From Pseudomonas sp. GM79 (GTDB lineage: Bacteria; Pseudomonadota; Gammaproteobacteria; Pseudomonadales; Pseudomonadaceae), in NCBI RefSeq assembly GCF_000282495.1, contig NZ_AKJE01000023.1:1-64000 (forward strand): 64,000 nt of DNA, in the 5' to 3' direction. A model generated the notes under the pieces. It was not told the DNA's origin, searched no databases, and saw only the letters and a list, made by a program, of their open reading frames with translations. The position numbers were made by a program, and so were the translations under genes. This document shows positions 9,037-16,684 of the stretch, in pieces. Position 1 is the stretch's first letter. Each line of letters begins with the position of its first letter.

Positions 9037-9053
9037 AGCAGAAGCCGTGCCAA
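9037..9053 (-). promoter_or_regulatory. Sigma-54 (-24/-12) promoter of the sRNA
   Basis: TTGGCACGGCTTCTGCT on the minus strand has GG and GC separated by exactly 10 bases, the invariant sigma-54 pattern, placing the start near 9026. CrcY/CrcZ genes are known to be driven by RpoN with the response regulator CbrB. Confidence 0.88.
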
Positions 9054-9134
9054 CTTTTAAAAACCCTTTAAATTCAACAAGTTGAGTTTTTCGTGGGGTT
9101 TTTCATCCGACCCAAACCCGACAATTTGTTTCCG

Positions 9135-9175
9135 TGTTACTCGCTTGCGCCCACGTTTCAGCACACGCGGTAACA
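9135..9175. promoter_or_regulatory. Candidate CbrB upstream activating site
   Basis: TGTTAC (9135-9140) and GTAACA (9170-9175) form an inverted pair 29 bp apart, about 110-150 bp upstream of the sRNA start and just past the liuE stop. The half-sites resemble the TGTTAC/GTAACA elements reported for CbrB, as I recall them; the spacing is longer than I remember, so this is tentative. Confidence 0.5.
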
Positions 9176-9194
9176 CCTGGACACATCCACATTG

Positions 9195-10094
9195 TCACTG
9201 CGCGCTGCGGGCCTTGGCCACGCGTGAACCGGTAGGGCGCCCCAGCACCGCGCAAATCTGCTGGCCGGCGCGGATCAAGGCGTCCAGGTCGATTCCGGTC
9301 TCGATACCCAGGCCGTTGAGCAGGTAAACCACGTCTTCGGTCGCGACATTACCGCTGGCGCCCTTGGCGTACGGGCAGCCGCCGAGGCCGGCGATGGAGC
9401 TGTCGAACACCGCGATGCCTTCCAGCAGGCTGGCGTAGATGTTGGCCATGGCCTGGCCGTAGGTATCGTGAAAGTGCCCGGCCAGTTTTTCACGTGGTAC
9501 ATCGGCCGATACCACTTCGAACATCTTGCGGGTCGCGCCAGCGGTGCCGGTGCCGATGGTGTCTCCCAGCGAAACCTCGTAGCAGCCCATCGCATAGAGC
9601 TCACGAGCAACCCGGGCGACTTGTTCCGGTGCGATGTCCCCTTCGTAAGGGCAGCCCAGCACGCAGGACACGTAACCGCGCACGCTGACGCCATGTTGTT
9701 TGGCGGCGTCCATGATCGGCACGAAGCGCTCAAGGCTCTCGCTGATCGAGCAATTGATGTTGCGCTGGGAAAACGATTCGGACGCTGCGGCAAACACAGC
9801 GACTTCCTTGACCCCGGCGGCGATGGCGTCTTCAAAACCCCGCAGGTTGGGGGCGAGGGCGCCATAGGTCACGCCCGGCTTGCGCTGGATCTGCGCGAAG
9901 ACCTCGGCGGAGCCGGCCATTTGCGGCACCCATTTGGGCGAGACGAAACTGCCGACTTCTATATAACCCAGGCCTGCGGCGGTCAGTGCGTCGACCAGTT
10001 GCACCTTGTCTGCAACGCTGATGGGCTGGGCTTCGTTTTGCAGACCGTCGCGGGGGCCGACTTCGACCAGGCGTACGTGGGAGGGTAGGGACAT
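9195..10094 (-). CDS. liuE: Hydroxymethylglutaryl-CoA lyase
   Basis: The 299-residue TIM-barrel enzyme (also called MvaB) splits HMG-CoA into acetyl-CoA and acetoacetate, the last step of leucine catabolism. Visible motifs are VGPRDGLQNE near the N-terminus (arginine and aspartate of the active site), VRGYVSCVLGCPYEG in the middle, metal-binding AGHFHDTYGQAMAN, and the catalytic-cysteine loop GLGGCPYAKGASGNVATED. Length fits the family. It is transcribed with liuR upstream, with a 145-bp gap that holds a REP pair. In this genome the gene is separated from liuABCD by the synthetase, efe and sRNA genes but should still belong to the same regulon through the operator ahead of liuR. Confidence 0.95.
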   Translation of the reverse strand: MSLPSHVRLVEVGPRDGLQNEAQPISVADKVQLVDALTAAGLGYIEVGSFVSPKWVPQMAGSAEVFAQIQRKPGVTYGALAPNLRGFEDAIAAGVKEVAVFAAASESFSQRNINCSISESLERFVPIMDAAKQHGVSVRGYVSCVLGCPYEGDIAPEQVARVARELYAMGCYEVSLGDTIGTGTAGATRKMFEVVSADVPREKLAGHFHDTYGQAMANIYASLLEGIAVFDSSIAGLGGCPYAKGASGNVATEDVVYLLNGLGIETGIDLDALIRAGQQICAVLGRPTGSRVAKARSAQ

Positions 10095-10133
10095 GGAGGA
10101 TTCACCTGTAGTAGTGGGCGAACGACGATCTAC

Positions 10134-10223
10134 TGTGGGAGCGGGCTTGCTCGCGAAGGCGTCGGGCCAGCCGACATCAGTGTTGAATGACAGACCGCTT
10201 TCGCGAGCAAGCCCGCTCCCACA
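10134..10223. repeat. REP family A palindrome pair (copy 2), between liuR and liuE
   Basis: CTGTGGGAGCGGGCTTGCTCGCGAAGGC and its inverse are separated by about 35 bp. Transcribed in the liuR-liuE mRNA. Confidence 0.9.
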
Positions 10224-10239
10224 TTAAATCGTTGTACGG

Positions 10240-10641
10240 TTATTGGACGGCCTGCTGGCTCTTGATTGTCTGTTCCAGCGCCTGAGTGCAGCGCTCTTCG
10301 GCCGTATCGAGTTCCAGTTTCATCTGTTCGATGTCCAGCAATTGCTGTTCGAGTTGTTCCCGACGCTCGGCGATTTTCGCCAGCATGCTGTGCAGTTGCT
10401 TGGTGTTACCGCTGGAGGGGTCATAAAGCTCGATCAGCTCGCGGCATTCGGCCAGGGAAAAACCAATGCGCTTGCCCCGCAGAATAAGCTTCAGGCTGAC
10501 CTTGTCACGGGGCGAATAAATGCGTTCCTGACCGCGGCGCTCGGGGCTGAGCAGGCCTTGCTCTTCATAGAAGCGAATAGCCCGGGTGGTGATGTCGAGC
10601 TCGCGGGCGAGGTCGGAAATGCTATAGGTCTGGCTGCTCAT
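10240..10641 (-). CDS. liuR: MerR-family regulator of leucine/isovalerate catabolism
   Basis: The 133-residue protein has an N-terminal MerR winged helix-turn-helix (YSISDLARELDITTRAIRFYEEQGLLSP, about 6-33), then a long coiled coil (roughly 85-125) for dimerisation, and lacks a metal-binding cysteine tail. This architecture, and the position directly upstream of liuE, match LiuR, which controls liu genes in many gamma-proteobacteria. The ATG at 10641 lies 43 bp downstream of a TTGACG-type palindrome nearly identical to those at liuA, suggesting autoregulation. Inducer identity (probably a CoA ester of the pathway) cannot be seen. Confidence 0.88.
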   Translation of the reverse strand: MSSQTYSISDLARELDITTRAIRFYEEQGLLSPERRGQERIYSPRDKVSLKLILRGKRIGFSLAECRELIELYDPSSGNTKQLHSMLAKIAERREQLEQQLLDIEQMKLELDTAEERCTQALEQTIKSQQAVQ

Positions 10642-10683
10642 GGAAGCGCTCGAAAAAGGTCATGGCGCTAAGCTAATGGCAGG

Positions 10684-10699
10684 TTGACGTTTACGTCAA
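10684..10699. promoter_or_regulatory. Probable LiuR operator 3 (liuR-liuE promoter)
   Basis: TTGACGTTTACGTCAA is a 16-bp palindrome 43 bp upstream of the liuR start. It shares the ACGTTNACGT core with the two sites between liuA and the synthetase gene. Confidence 0.78.
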
Positions 10700-10731
10700 G
10701 GGGCATGGATCTTCGTTGGTATCACCGGCCT

Positions 10732-10816
10732 CTTCGCGAGCAAGCCCGCTCCCACAGGTGATCGCGTTCTCTCAGGGGAATGCGATCACCTGTGGGAGCG
10801 GGCTTGCCCGCGAAGA
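10732..10816. repeat. REP family A palindrome pair (copy 3)
   Basis: The arms are in the opposite order to copy 1 (TTCGCGAGCAAGCCCGCTCC first). The centre is itself an extended palindrome (CAGGTGATCGC with GCGATCACCTG), so the whole 85-bp unit can fold into one long hairpin. It lies between liuR and the LysR gene. Confidence 0.9.
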
Positions 10817-10838
10817 ACGATTACACGGTCCAAAAACC

Positions 10839-11768
10839 CTACACCTTATCCAGCTTCTTCTCATGCGCCGTAACCTGTTGGCACAACTCGATCATCTGCT
10901 CGCGCATCCAGCGGTTGGCCGGGTCCTGGTCAGTACTTTCGTGCCAGTAGAGGTGGGTTTCCACCGGCGGAACCTCTTTAACCGGCAGGTTCACCGAGTA
11001 CAAGTCATGGCGACGGGCGAAGCGTTCCGGCACGGTCATGACCATGTCGGTCTGCTGCAACACCTGGGACGCCATCAAATAATGCTGGGAGCGCAGGGCA
11101 ATCTTGCGCTGGATGCCCATTTTGCCCAGGGCCAGGTCGACATAGCCCAGGCCGCTGCGCCGGCTGGAGATATGGATGTGGGTCAGGGACAGATAATCGT
11201 CGAGGGTGAATTTCTCTTTGCCCGCCAACGGATGGCCCTTGCGCATGGCGCACACGTAACGGTCCTCCATCAACTTGACGTGACGCACCTGCGGGTCGGT
11301 GTTGAGTGGCGCATCCACCGCAAAATCGAGACGCCCGGCCGCCAGTTCCTTGGTGGTCTCACGACGTTTGGACAAGAAGCTTTCGATGATCACCGTCGGC
11401 GCCAAGCGTCGCAGGCGCTGGAACAGCGGCGGCAGGATCACCGCTTCGGTGAGGTCGGTCATGCTGATGCGGTAGGTCTTGACCGCCTGTAACGGGTTGA
11501 AGATCCGGCTTTCCTGCACCGACACCCGCAGCAAGGAGAGGGCGTTGCGCACGGGGCCGATGATGTTCTGTGCCATCGGCGTGGGCACCATGCCTTGGGC
11601 GGTGCGCACGAAAAGCGGATCGTTGAAGGTCTCGCGCAGGCGGGCCAGAGCGTTCGAGACTGCCGGTTGAGTAATGCCGACAATCTGCCCGGCGCGCGTC
11701 AGGTTGGCTTCGGTGTAGATCGCGTCGAAGACGATGAAAAGGTTGAGGTCGACCTTGCTCAGATTCAT
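10839..11768 (-). CDS. LysR-family transcriptional regulator
   Basis: The 309-residue protein has an N-terminal LysR helix-turn-helix (VFDAIYTEANLTRAGQIVG ... QPAVSNALARLR, about 13-45) and a periplasmic-binding-like effector domain. The N-terminus (MNLSKVDLNLFIVFDAIY) is of the NodD/LeuO-like branch. It is divergent from an acyl-CoA dehydrogenase gene across 164 bp, the usual arrangement for a LysR regulator and its target, so control of that dehydrogenase is a reasonable inference. I do not recognise a specific named orthologue, and no clear T-N11-A operator stands out. Confidence 0.88.
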   Translation of the reverse strand: MNLSKVDLNLFIVFDAIYTEANLTRAGQIVGITQPAVSNALARLRETFNDPLFVRTAQGMVPTPMAQNIIGPVRNALSLLRVSVQESRIFNPLQAVKTYRISMTDLTEAVILPPLFQRLRRLAPTVIIESFLSKRRETTKELAAGRLDFAVDAPLNTDPQVRHVKLMEDRYVCAMRKGHPLAGKEKFTLDDYLSLTHIHISSRRSGLGYVDLALGKMGIQRKIALRSQHYLMASQVLQQTDMVMTVPERFARRHDLYSVNLPVKEVPPVETHLYWHESTDQDPANRWMREQMIELCQQVTAHEKKLDKV

Positions 11769-11932
11769 TGCGCTGCGCTCTCTGCTCTTGTTTTAGGAAG
11801 GTGGCTCGATCAGTCGATCATATATCGGTGATGAATGTTAATACACGCCGAGAATAGGCTAGGTAAATTATCAACGCTGTTCTAGCATCGATTGCATGAC
11901 CTGAACAACCTCCCTTTAGAAGGTAGCTGCCC

Positions 11933-13162
11933 ATGGATTTCGCTTATTCGCCCAAAGTGCAAGAACTGCGTGAGCGCGTGACCGCGTTCATGGACACCTA
12001 CGTTTATCCCGCTGAAGCGGTGTTCGAACGCCAGGTCGCCGAGGGCGATCGCTGGCAGCCGACAGCGATCATGGAAGAACTCAAACTCAAGGCCAAAGCG
12101 GAAGGCCTGTGGAATCTGTTTCTGCCTGAATCCGAACTCGGCGCCGGCCTGACCAACCTCGAATACGCGCCATTGGCGGAAATCATGGGCCGCTCGCTGC
12201 TGGGCCCTGAGCCGTTCAACTGCTCTGCGCCGGACACCGGCAACATGGAAGTGCTGGTGCGTTACGCCAATGAAGAACAGAAGCAACGCTGGCTCGAACC
12301 GCTGTTGCGCGGCGAGATTCGCTCGGCGTTCGCCATGACCGAGCCGGACGTGGCCTCGTCTGATGCCACCAACATGGCCGCCCGCGCTGTGCGTGATGGC
12401 GACGAATGGGTGATCAACGGCAAGAAATGGTGGACCTCTGGCGCCTGCGATCCACGCTGCAAGATCCTGATCTTCATGGGCCTGAGCAATCCGGATGCGC
12501 CGCGCCACGCGCAGCACTCGATGATTCTGGTGCCGGTGGATACCCCAGGCGTGAAGATTGTGCGTCCGCTGCCGGTGTTCGGTTACGACGACGCGCCTCA
12601 CGGTCACGCCGAAGTGCTGTTCGAAAACGTCCGGGTGCCGTACGAAAACGTCCTGTTGGGTGAAGGCCGCGGCTTCGAAATTGCTCAGGGTCGCCTCGGC
12701 CCGGGCCGGATTCACCACTGTATGCGTTCGATCGGCATGGCCGAGCGAGCGTTGGAGCTGATGTGCAAACGTGCGGTCAACCGCGCAGCGTTCGGCAAAC
12801 CCCTGGCGCGTCTGGGCGGTAACATCGACAAAATCGCCGACTCGCGGATGGAGATCGACATGGCGCGCCTGCTGACGTTGAAAGCGGCATACATGATGGA
12901 CACCGTTGGCAACAAGGTGGCGAAGAGCGAAATCGCGCAGATCAAAGTCGTCGCACCGAACGTGGCATTGCGGGTGATCGATCGGGCGATCCAGATCCAT
13001 GGCGGGGCAGGGGTTTCCAACGATTTCCCGCTGGCCTACATGTATGCCATGCAACGCACCCTGCGCCTGGCCGACGGCCCGGACGAAGTGCACCGCGCGG
13101 CGATCGGCAAGTTCGAGATCGGCAAGTATGTGCCTAAAGAAATGATGCGTAGCGGTCAGTAA
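11933..13162 (+). CDS. Acyl-CoA dehydrogenase (ACAD10/11-like)
   Basis: The 409-residue flavoprotein should oxidise an acyl-CoA at the alpha-beta bond and feed electrons to ETF. The FAD-binding segment [16 protein letters not shown] (about 132-147), the [16 protein letters not shown] strand, the [14 protein letters not shown] helix and the C-terminal [16 protein letters not shown] are all in place. The long N-terminal region and WWTSGA pattern match the ACAD10/11-type group rather than isovaleryl- or butyryl-CoA enzymes. The ATG at 11933 follows AGAAGG with good spacing. It stands alone after a divergent LysR gene and before a REP pair. Its substrate is unknown. Confidence 0.88.
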   Translation: MDFAYSPKVQELRERVTAFMDTYVYPAEAVFERQVAEGDRWQPTAIMEELKLKAKAEGLWNLFLPESELGAGLTNLEYAPLAEIMGRSLLGPEPFNCSAPDTGNMEVLVRYANEEQKQRWLEPLLRGEIRSAFAMTEPDVASSDATNMAARAVRDGDEWVINGKKWWTSGACDPRCKILIFMGLSNPDAPRHAQHSMILVPVDTPGVKIVRPLPVFGYDDAPHGHAEVLFENVRVPYENVLLGEGRGFEIAQGRLGPGRIHHCMRSIGMAERALELMCKRAVNRAAFGKPLARLGGNIDKIADSRMEIDMARLLTLKAAYMMDTVGNKVAKSEIAQIKVVAPNVALRVIDRAIQIHGGAGVSNDFPLAYMYAMQRTLRLADGPDEVHRAAIGKFEIGKYVPKEMMRSGQ

Positions 13163-13178
13163 ATCCGCGGCGCCTGCC

Positions 13179-13263
13179 ATTCGCGAGCAAGCCCGCTCCC
13201 ACATTTGACCGCACTCCCCTGAGAGAACTCGGTCACCTGTGGGAGCGGGCTTGCTCGCGAATG
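13179..13263. repeat. REP family A palindrome pair (copy 4)
   Basis: TTCGCGAGCAAGCCCGCTCC ... GGGAGCGGGCTTGCTCGCGAA lies between the convergent acyl-CoA dehydrogenase and OmpA-fusion genes. Confidence 0.9.
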
Positions 13264-13294
13264 CGTCGGACCTTTCACCGCGAGGGTGTCTGAT

Positions 13295-14635
13295 TCAATA
13301 CACCCAAACCTCAACCCGCCGATTCTTGATCCGCCCTTCATCCCCGCTGTTGGTCGCCACCGGCATTTCGGCGCCGAACCCGCGAATCTCGCGAAACACC
13401 ACGCCGCTTTTCACCAATTCTCGCCGCACCGCCATGGCCCGCAGTTTCGACAGCAGGTCAGCCCGCGCCGGGTCGCTCTTGGCGTCGCCAAACCCTACCA
13501 GCGTCACCTGCCGATTGGTTTTGTCGTGCTGCTTTATATAGTCGAGCACCCGCGACAGGTCCTGTCGGGCCTTGTTGTCCAGCGTTGCGCTGCCTTCTTC
13601 GAAACGAAAGTTCACCGTCAGCCGCTGGGCATGACGGCTGAGTGCCTGATAACCCTCGGGCATCAACGCATTCGGCGTGACCGCCATGGCCTGAACAGTC
13701 TGTGCGATAAAGCCATTGGCCGCGACGATCGCCTGGCCTTTGCTGCTTTGCGCGAACTTCACCAAGGCCTTGGCCCAGGGACTTTTCCCATTCGGTGGCA
13801 GGTAAAAGAACAGCCGACGGGACAGCGGGTAATCTTCCGTCGCGATCAGGCTATTGACCGGCAGCATGGCTTGGGAGTCGCCATCGACAATCGCTACAGC
13901 TTTGGCCTGGCGCACATAAGGCAAACCGATGAAACCGATGCCTTGCGGGTCCAGACTGACGGCATCCGACAATTGCTCGCTGGATTCGAAGCGTTTCGCG
14001 TTGCTGCTCAGGGTTTTCCCACGCGGGCTGAGGACCAGTTCCTTGAACGTGTCGTAGGTGCCCGATTGATCATCCCGCGCATAGAGATGAATCGTCCCAC
14101 CGCTGCCGCCGAGTGCTTCCCAGGTTTTCGCTTCGCCGCTGAAAATACGCGCCAGTTGCACGGTGTTGAGTTGCTTCAGCGGATTGTGCGGATGAAGGAT
14201 GATTGCCAGCCCATCGATGGCGATGACTTGTTCGGCAACCGGGCTTTTCAGATCGCCTAGCGGTTCGAGATCCACCCGTTCGCTGTCCTTGATCGGGCGC
14301 GACGAGGCCGCGAGATCGGCCCAGGCGTTTTTCAGGGCTTTGAACCCGGTGCTGGAACCATGGGCCGCGACCTCCACCTCGACTCGGCGTCCCTGAACGG
14401 TTTCGCCTACGATGCGTTGTTCGTTGGCCTTGTCCGGGGTTTCGCGATGAACCTTGAGCAAGCCCTGTTCACGCATCAGGCCCTCGACCAGCGCCGGGCC
14501 CAATGCTGCGCCAATGGTGTTGGAGCCCTGGATGCGCAACACCGGCCCACGTTCGGACGTCGGCAAGTCGCCGGCCGACGCCGACGCCGGCAGCACAGCG
14601 CCGAGCAGCAACAGGAACAACACGCGCAGCGTCAT
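13295..14635 (-). CDS. Periplasmic phosphate-binding-like domain fused to an OmpA domain
   Basis: The 446-residue product starts with a signal peptide (MTLRVLFLLLLGAVLPASASA). Residues about 25-300 form a PstS-like solute-binding domain: IQGSNTIGAALGPALVEGL, the segment AAHGSSTGFKAL, and the DDQSGTYDTFKELVL loop that binds oxyanions in PstS. Residues about 325-446 are an OmpA/MotB peptidoglycan-binding domain ending in GRIKNRRVEVWVY. The combination would place a ligand sensor on the cell wall rather than next to an ABC permease, and no pst genes are near. I chose the ATG at 14635, since the upstream start at 14656 is TTG and would bury the signal peptide. The role is unknown. Confidence 0.85.
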   Translation of the reverse strand: MTLRVLFLLLLGAVLPASASAGDLPTSERGPVLRIQGSNTIGAALGPALVEGLMREQGLLKVHRETPDKANEQRIVGETVQGRRVEVEVAAHGSSTGFKALKNAWADLAASSRPIKDSERVDLEPLGDLKSPVAEQVIAIDGLAIILHPHNPLKQLNTVQLARIFSGEAKTWEALGGSGGTIHLYARDDQSGTYDTFKELVLSPRGKTLSSNAKRFESSEQLSDAVSLDPQGIGFIGLPYVRQAKAVAIVDGDSQAMLPVNSLIATEDYPLSRRLFFYLPPNGKSPWAKALVKFAQSSKGQAIVAANGFIAQTVQAMAVTPNALMPEGYQALSRHAQRLTVNFRFEEGSATLDNKARQDLSRVLDYIKQHDKTNRQVTLVGFGDAKSDPARADLLSKLRAMAVRRELVKSGVVFREIRGFGAEMPVATNSGDEGRIKNRRVEVWVY

Positions 14636-14710
14636 GCCGGTACCTAATGAAGCCAAAGAAAGTGCCGGGAGAATAAGTCAGTAAGGTTGCTGAACGATGA
14701 CAATTAACAA

Positions 14711-14802
14711 ATGTGGGAGCGGGCTTGCTCGCGAAGGCGCTGGGTCAGTCGACATCAATGTTGAATGATTGACCGCCTTCGCGAGCAAGCCCGCTCCCAC
14801 AT
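14711..14802. repeat. REP family A palindrome pair (copy 5)
   Basis: ATGTGGGAGCGGGCTTGCTC and its inverse span the gap between xthA and the upstream start of the OmpA-fusion gene. Confidence 0.9.
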
Positions 14803-14826
14803 TAGCTTTGTGTAGATTTTGTAGGA

Positions 14827-15639
14827 TCAGCTCAACTCAAGCCAGATCGGTGCGTGATCGGAGGGCTTTTCCATTGCGCGCAAATCGTAATCCACGCCGG
14901 CATCCTTCACTCGCGGCAATAACCCATGGGACGCCATGATCAAGTCAATCCGCAGCCCGCGCTTGGGCTCATCTTCAAACCCGCGGCTGCGGTAGTCGAA
15001 CCAACTGAAACGGTCGGCAACGTCTGGGTGCAAGTGACGGAAACTGTCGACCAGGCCCCAATTCTTCAGGCGAGCCATCCATTCGCGTTCTTCCGGCAGG
15101 AAGCTGCATTTGCCGGTTTTCAGCCAGCGCTTCATGTTGTCCGGGCCGATGCCGATGTCGCAGTCTTCCGGGGAAATGTTCACATCGCCCATCACCACAA
15201 TCGGCTGGTCGTTACTGAACTGGCTTTCCAGCAACTGCTGCAAATCGCTGTAGAAACGTTCCTTGGCCGGGAATTTGGTGGGGTGGTCGCGGCTTTCGCC
15301 CTGTGGGAAATAGCCGTTCATGATGGTCACCGGCAGGCCATTGGCATCGGCGAAAGTGCCCCAGATGAAGCGTCGCTGAGCGTCTTCTTCGTCAGTGGTG
15401 AAACCCTTGTACAACGCAATCGGTTCCTGGCGCGAGAGCAGGGCCACGCCGTAATGGCCTTTTTGTCCATGGAAATGCACGTGATAACCCAGTGCCTGAA
15501 CCTCGGCCAGGGGGAACTGATCATCGTGGACCTTGGTTTCCTGCAACCCGATCACGTCCGGATTATGCTTTTCAATCAGCGCCGCCAGCTGATGCGGGCG
15601 AGCGCGCAGCCCGTTGATGTTGAAGGAGACGATCTTCAT
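14827..15639 (-). CDS. xthA: Exodeoxyribonuclease III
   Basis: This enzyme cuts DNA at abasic sites and trims 3' ends in base-excision repair. The 270-residue product begins [17 protein letters not shown] and carries catalytic Glu34 (GLQETKV), the central MNGYFPQGE and [14 protein letters not shown] segments, and the C-terminal [10 protein letters not shown] with His262. Length matches the family (about 270). The open frame extends to 15795, but those extra residues have no family resemblance and the ATG at 15639 is preceded by a purine-rich stretch. It is monocistronic, with REP elements on both sides. Confidence 0.95.
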   Translation of the reverse strand: MKIVSFNINGLRARPHQLAALIEKHNPDVIGLQETKVHDDQFPLAEVQALGYHVHFHGQKGHYGVALLSRQEPIALYKGFTTDEEDAQRRFIWGTFADANGLPVTIMNGYFPQGESRDHPTKFPAKERFYSDLQQLLESQFSNDQPIVVMGDVNISPEDCDIGIGPDNMKRWLKTGKCSFLPEEREWMARLKNWGLVDSFRHLHPDVADRFSWFDYRSRGFEDEPKRGLRIDLIMASHGLLPRVKDAGVDYDLRAMEKPSDHAPIWLELS

Positions 15640-15968
15640 GGTCGGCAGTCCTGGCAAAAGTGCGATGCTAGCTGACATGTAGGAATGGGGCCAGCCTTGG
15701 GGTGAGGCGATTCGTTGTGTTCTGTCAGAGATGTGTTGGCAGATCGGGCCTCTTCGCGGGCAAGCCCGCTCCCACAGTATCCGTGCCGTACACAAAATCT
15801 GTGAACGCCACTGAAACTGTGGGACGTGGCTTGCCAGCGAAGGCGTCAGCCCAGTCGATGAAGATCCTGGCTTGGTCTATACCTGTGTGGGGAACTGTGA
15901 AGCCACCCAAAGGCTCGTACCAATAAGAACGCGGCCTTCTGAGCCGCGCCCAGGGGAGAACTACCGTT
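15640..15968. other. Intergenic region between divergent xthA and acetyltransferase genes
   Basis: These 329 bases contain a diverged REP pair (15751-15844) and, just before the next gene, a possible GGGGAG ribosome binding site at about 15953. No convincing coding frame or strong promoter was seen. Confidence 0.6.
15751..15844. repeat. Degenerate REP family A pair (copy 6)
   Basis: The left arm TTCGCGGGCAAGCCCGCTCC is standard, but the right arm reads TGTGGGACGTGGCTTGCCAG, several mismatches from the core. It looks like an older or mixed copy. Confidence 0.75.
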
Positions 15969-16619
15969 ATGCCCGAAACCTCAACCGTCATCGCCGATAT
16001 TCACATGCTCGACAGTGGCTATTCCCGCGAAGCACGCTCCTTGTTGTATCAGGCGTACCGGCACGAGCCGACGTTCGGCTACCTGTTCGAAGCCGAACGC
16101 CCCGGTTATGAACAGCGAGTACGGGCCACGGTGCGCGAACTGGTCAAGCAACACTTTCTTCAGGAGTTGCCAGCCATCGGCCTGCTAGTGAATGACCGCT
16201 TGATCGGCATCGCCCTGATCGCACCACCACAACGCCGCCTGGGCATTACCGAAAGCTGGGCCTGGCGCCTGCGGATGGTGCTCAGCACCGGGTTTCGCTG
16301 TACCCGACGCTACCTCGATTACCACGCCGCCGTGATGGCGTGCGTGCCGTCCGACTCGGTGCATGTCCTGCCATTACTGGGGGTTCATCCGCAATTCCAG
16401 GGCAAGCACTTCGGCGAACAATTGCTACAAGCGGTCCACAACTGGTGCGCGGTCGATGAACACTCCCAAGGCGTGATCCTCGACACCGGGAATCCTCGTT
16501 ATCTGGAGTTCTATAAGCGTCAGGGCTACGAGGAAATCGGTGAAGTGGCCGTAGGACCGATTCGTGAACACGTATTTTTCCACGCCAACCCGCAGGTGTT
16601 ACAAACAGCAACGGGATAA
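15969..16619 (+). CDS. GNAT-family N-acetyltransferase
   Basis: The 216-residue protein has the acetyl-CoA-binding signature LLGVHPQFQGKHFGEQLL (about 136-153; Q-x-x-G-x-G/A type with His in the loop) and a C-terminal LEFYKRQGYEEIGE strand typical of GNAT enzymes. An unusual N-terminal section with many arginines (ERPGYEQRVRATVRELVKQHF) may form part of the substrate site. The ATG at 15969 follows CAGGGGAG. It precedes tamA by 65 bp and could be co-transcribed with it, though a hairpin lies between. Substrate unknown; related genes are often annotated simply as GNAT. Confidence 0.85.
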   Translation: MPETSTVIADIHMLDSGYSREARSLLYQAYRHEPTFGYLFEAERPGYEQRVRATVRELVKQHFLQELPAIGLLVNDRLIGIALIAPPQRRLGITESWAWRLRMVLSTGFRCTRRYLDYHAAVMACVPSDSVHVLPLLGVHPQFQGKHFGEQLLQAVHNWCAVDEHSQGVILDTGNPRYLEFYKRQGYEEIGEVAVGPIREHVFFHANPQVLQTATG

Positions 16620-16647
16620 AGGTAGAACTTTCAGCGCACGCCAGGCT

Positions 16648-16673
16648 CTATCACGCTCCCAAGCTCGTGATAG
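16648..16673 (+). other. Short hairpin just upstream of tamA
   Basis: CTATCACG and CGTGATAG pair around a 10-base loop, ending 12 bases before the tamA ATG. It occupies the place where a ribosome binding site would be expected. No U-tract follows, so it may affect translation rather than terminate. Confidence 0.45.
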
Positions 16674-16684
16674 CATCCGCGCCT

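Noticed and set aside
8619..9085. Small plus-strand frames (64 and 71 codons) between efe and liuE
   Set aside because: They lie antisense to the CrcY-type sRNA and have phenylalanine/serine-rich sequence that mirrors the A-rich sRNA segments.
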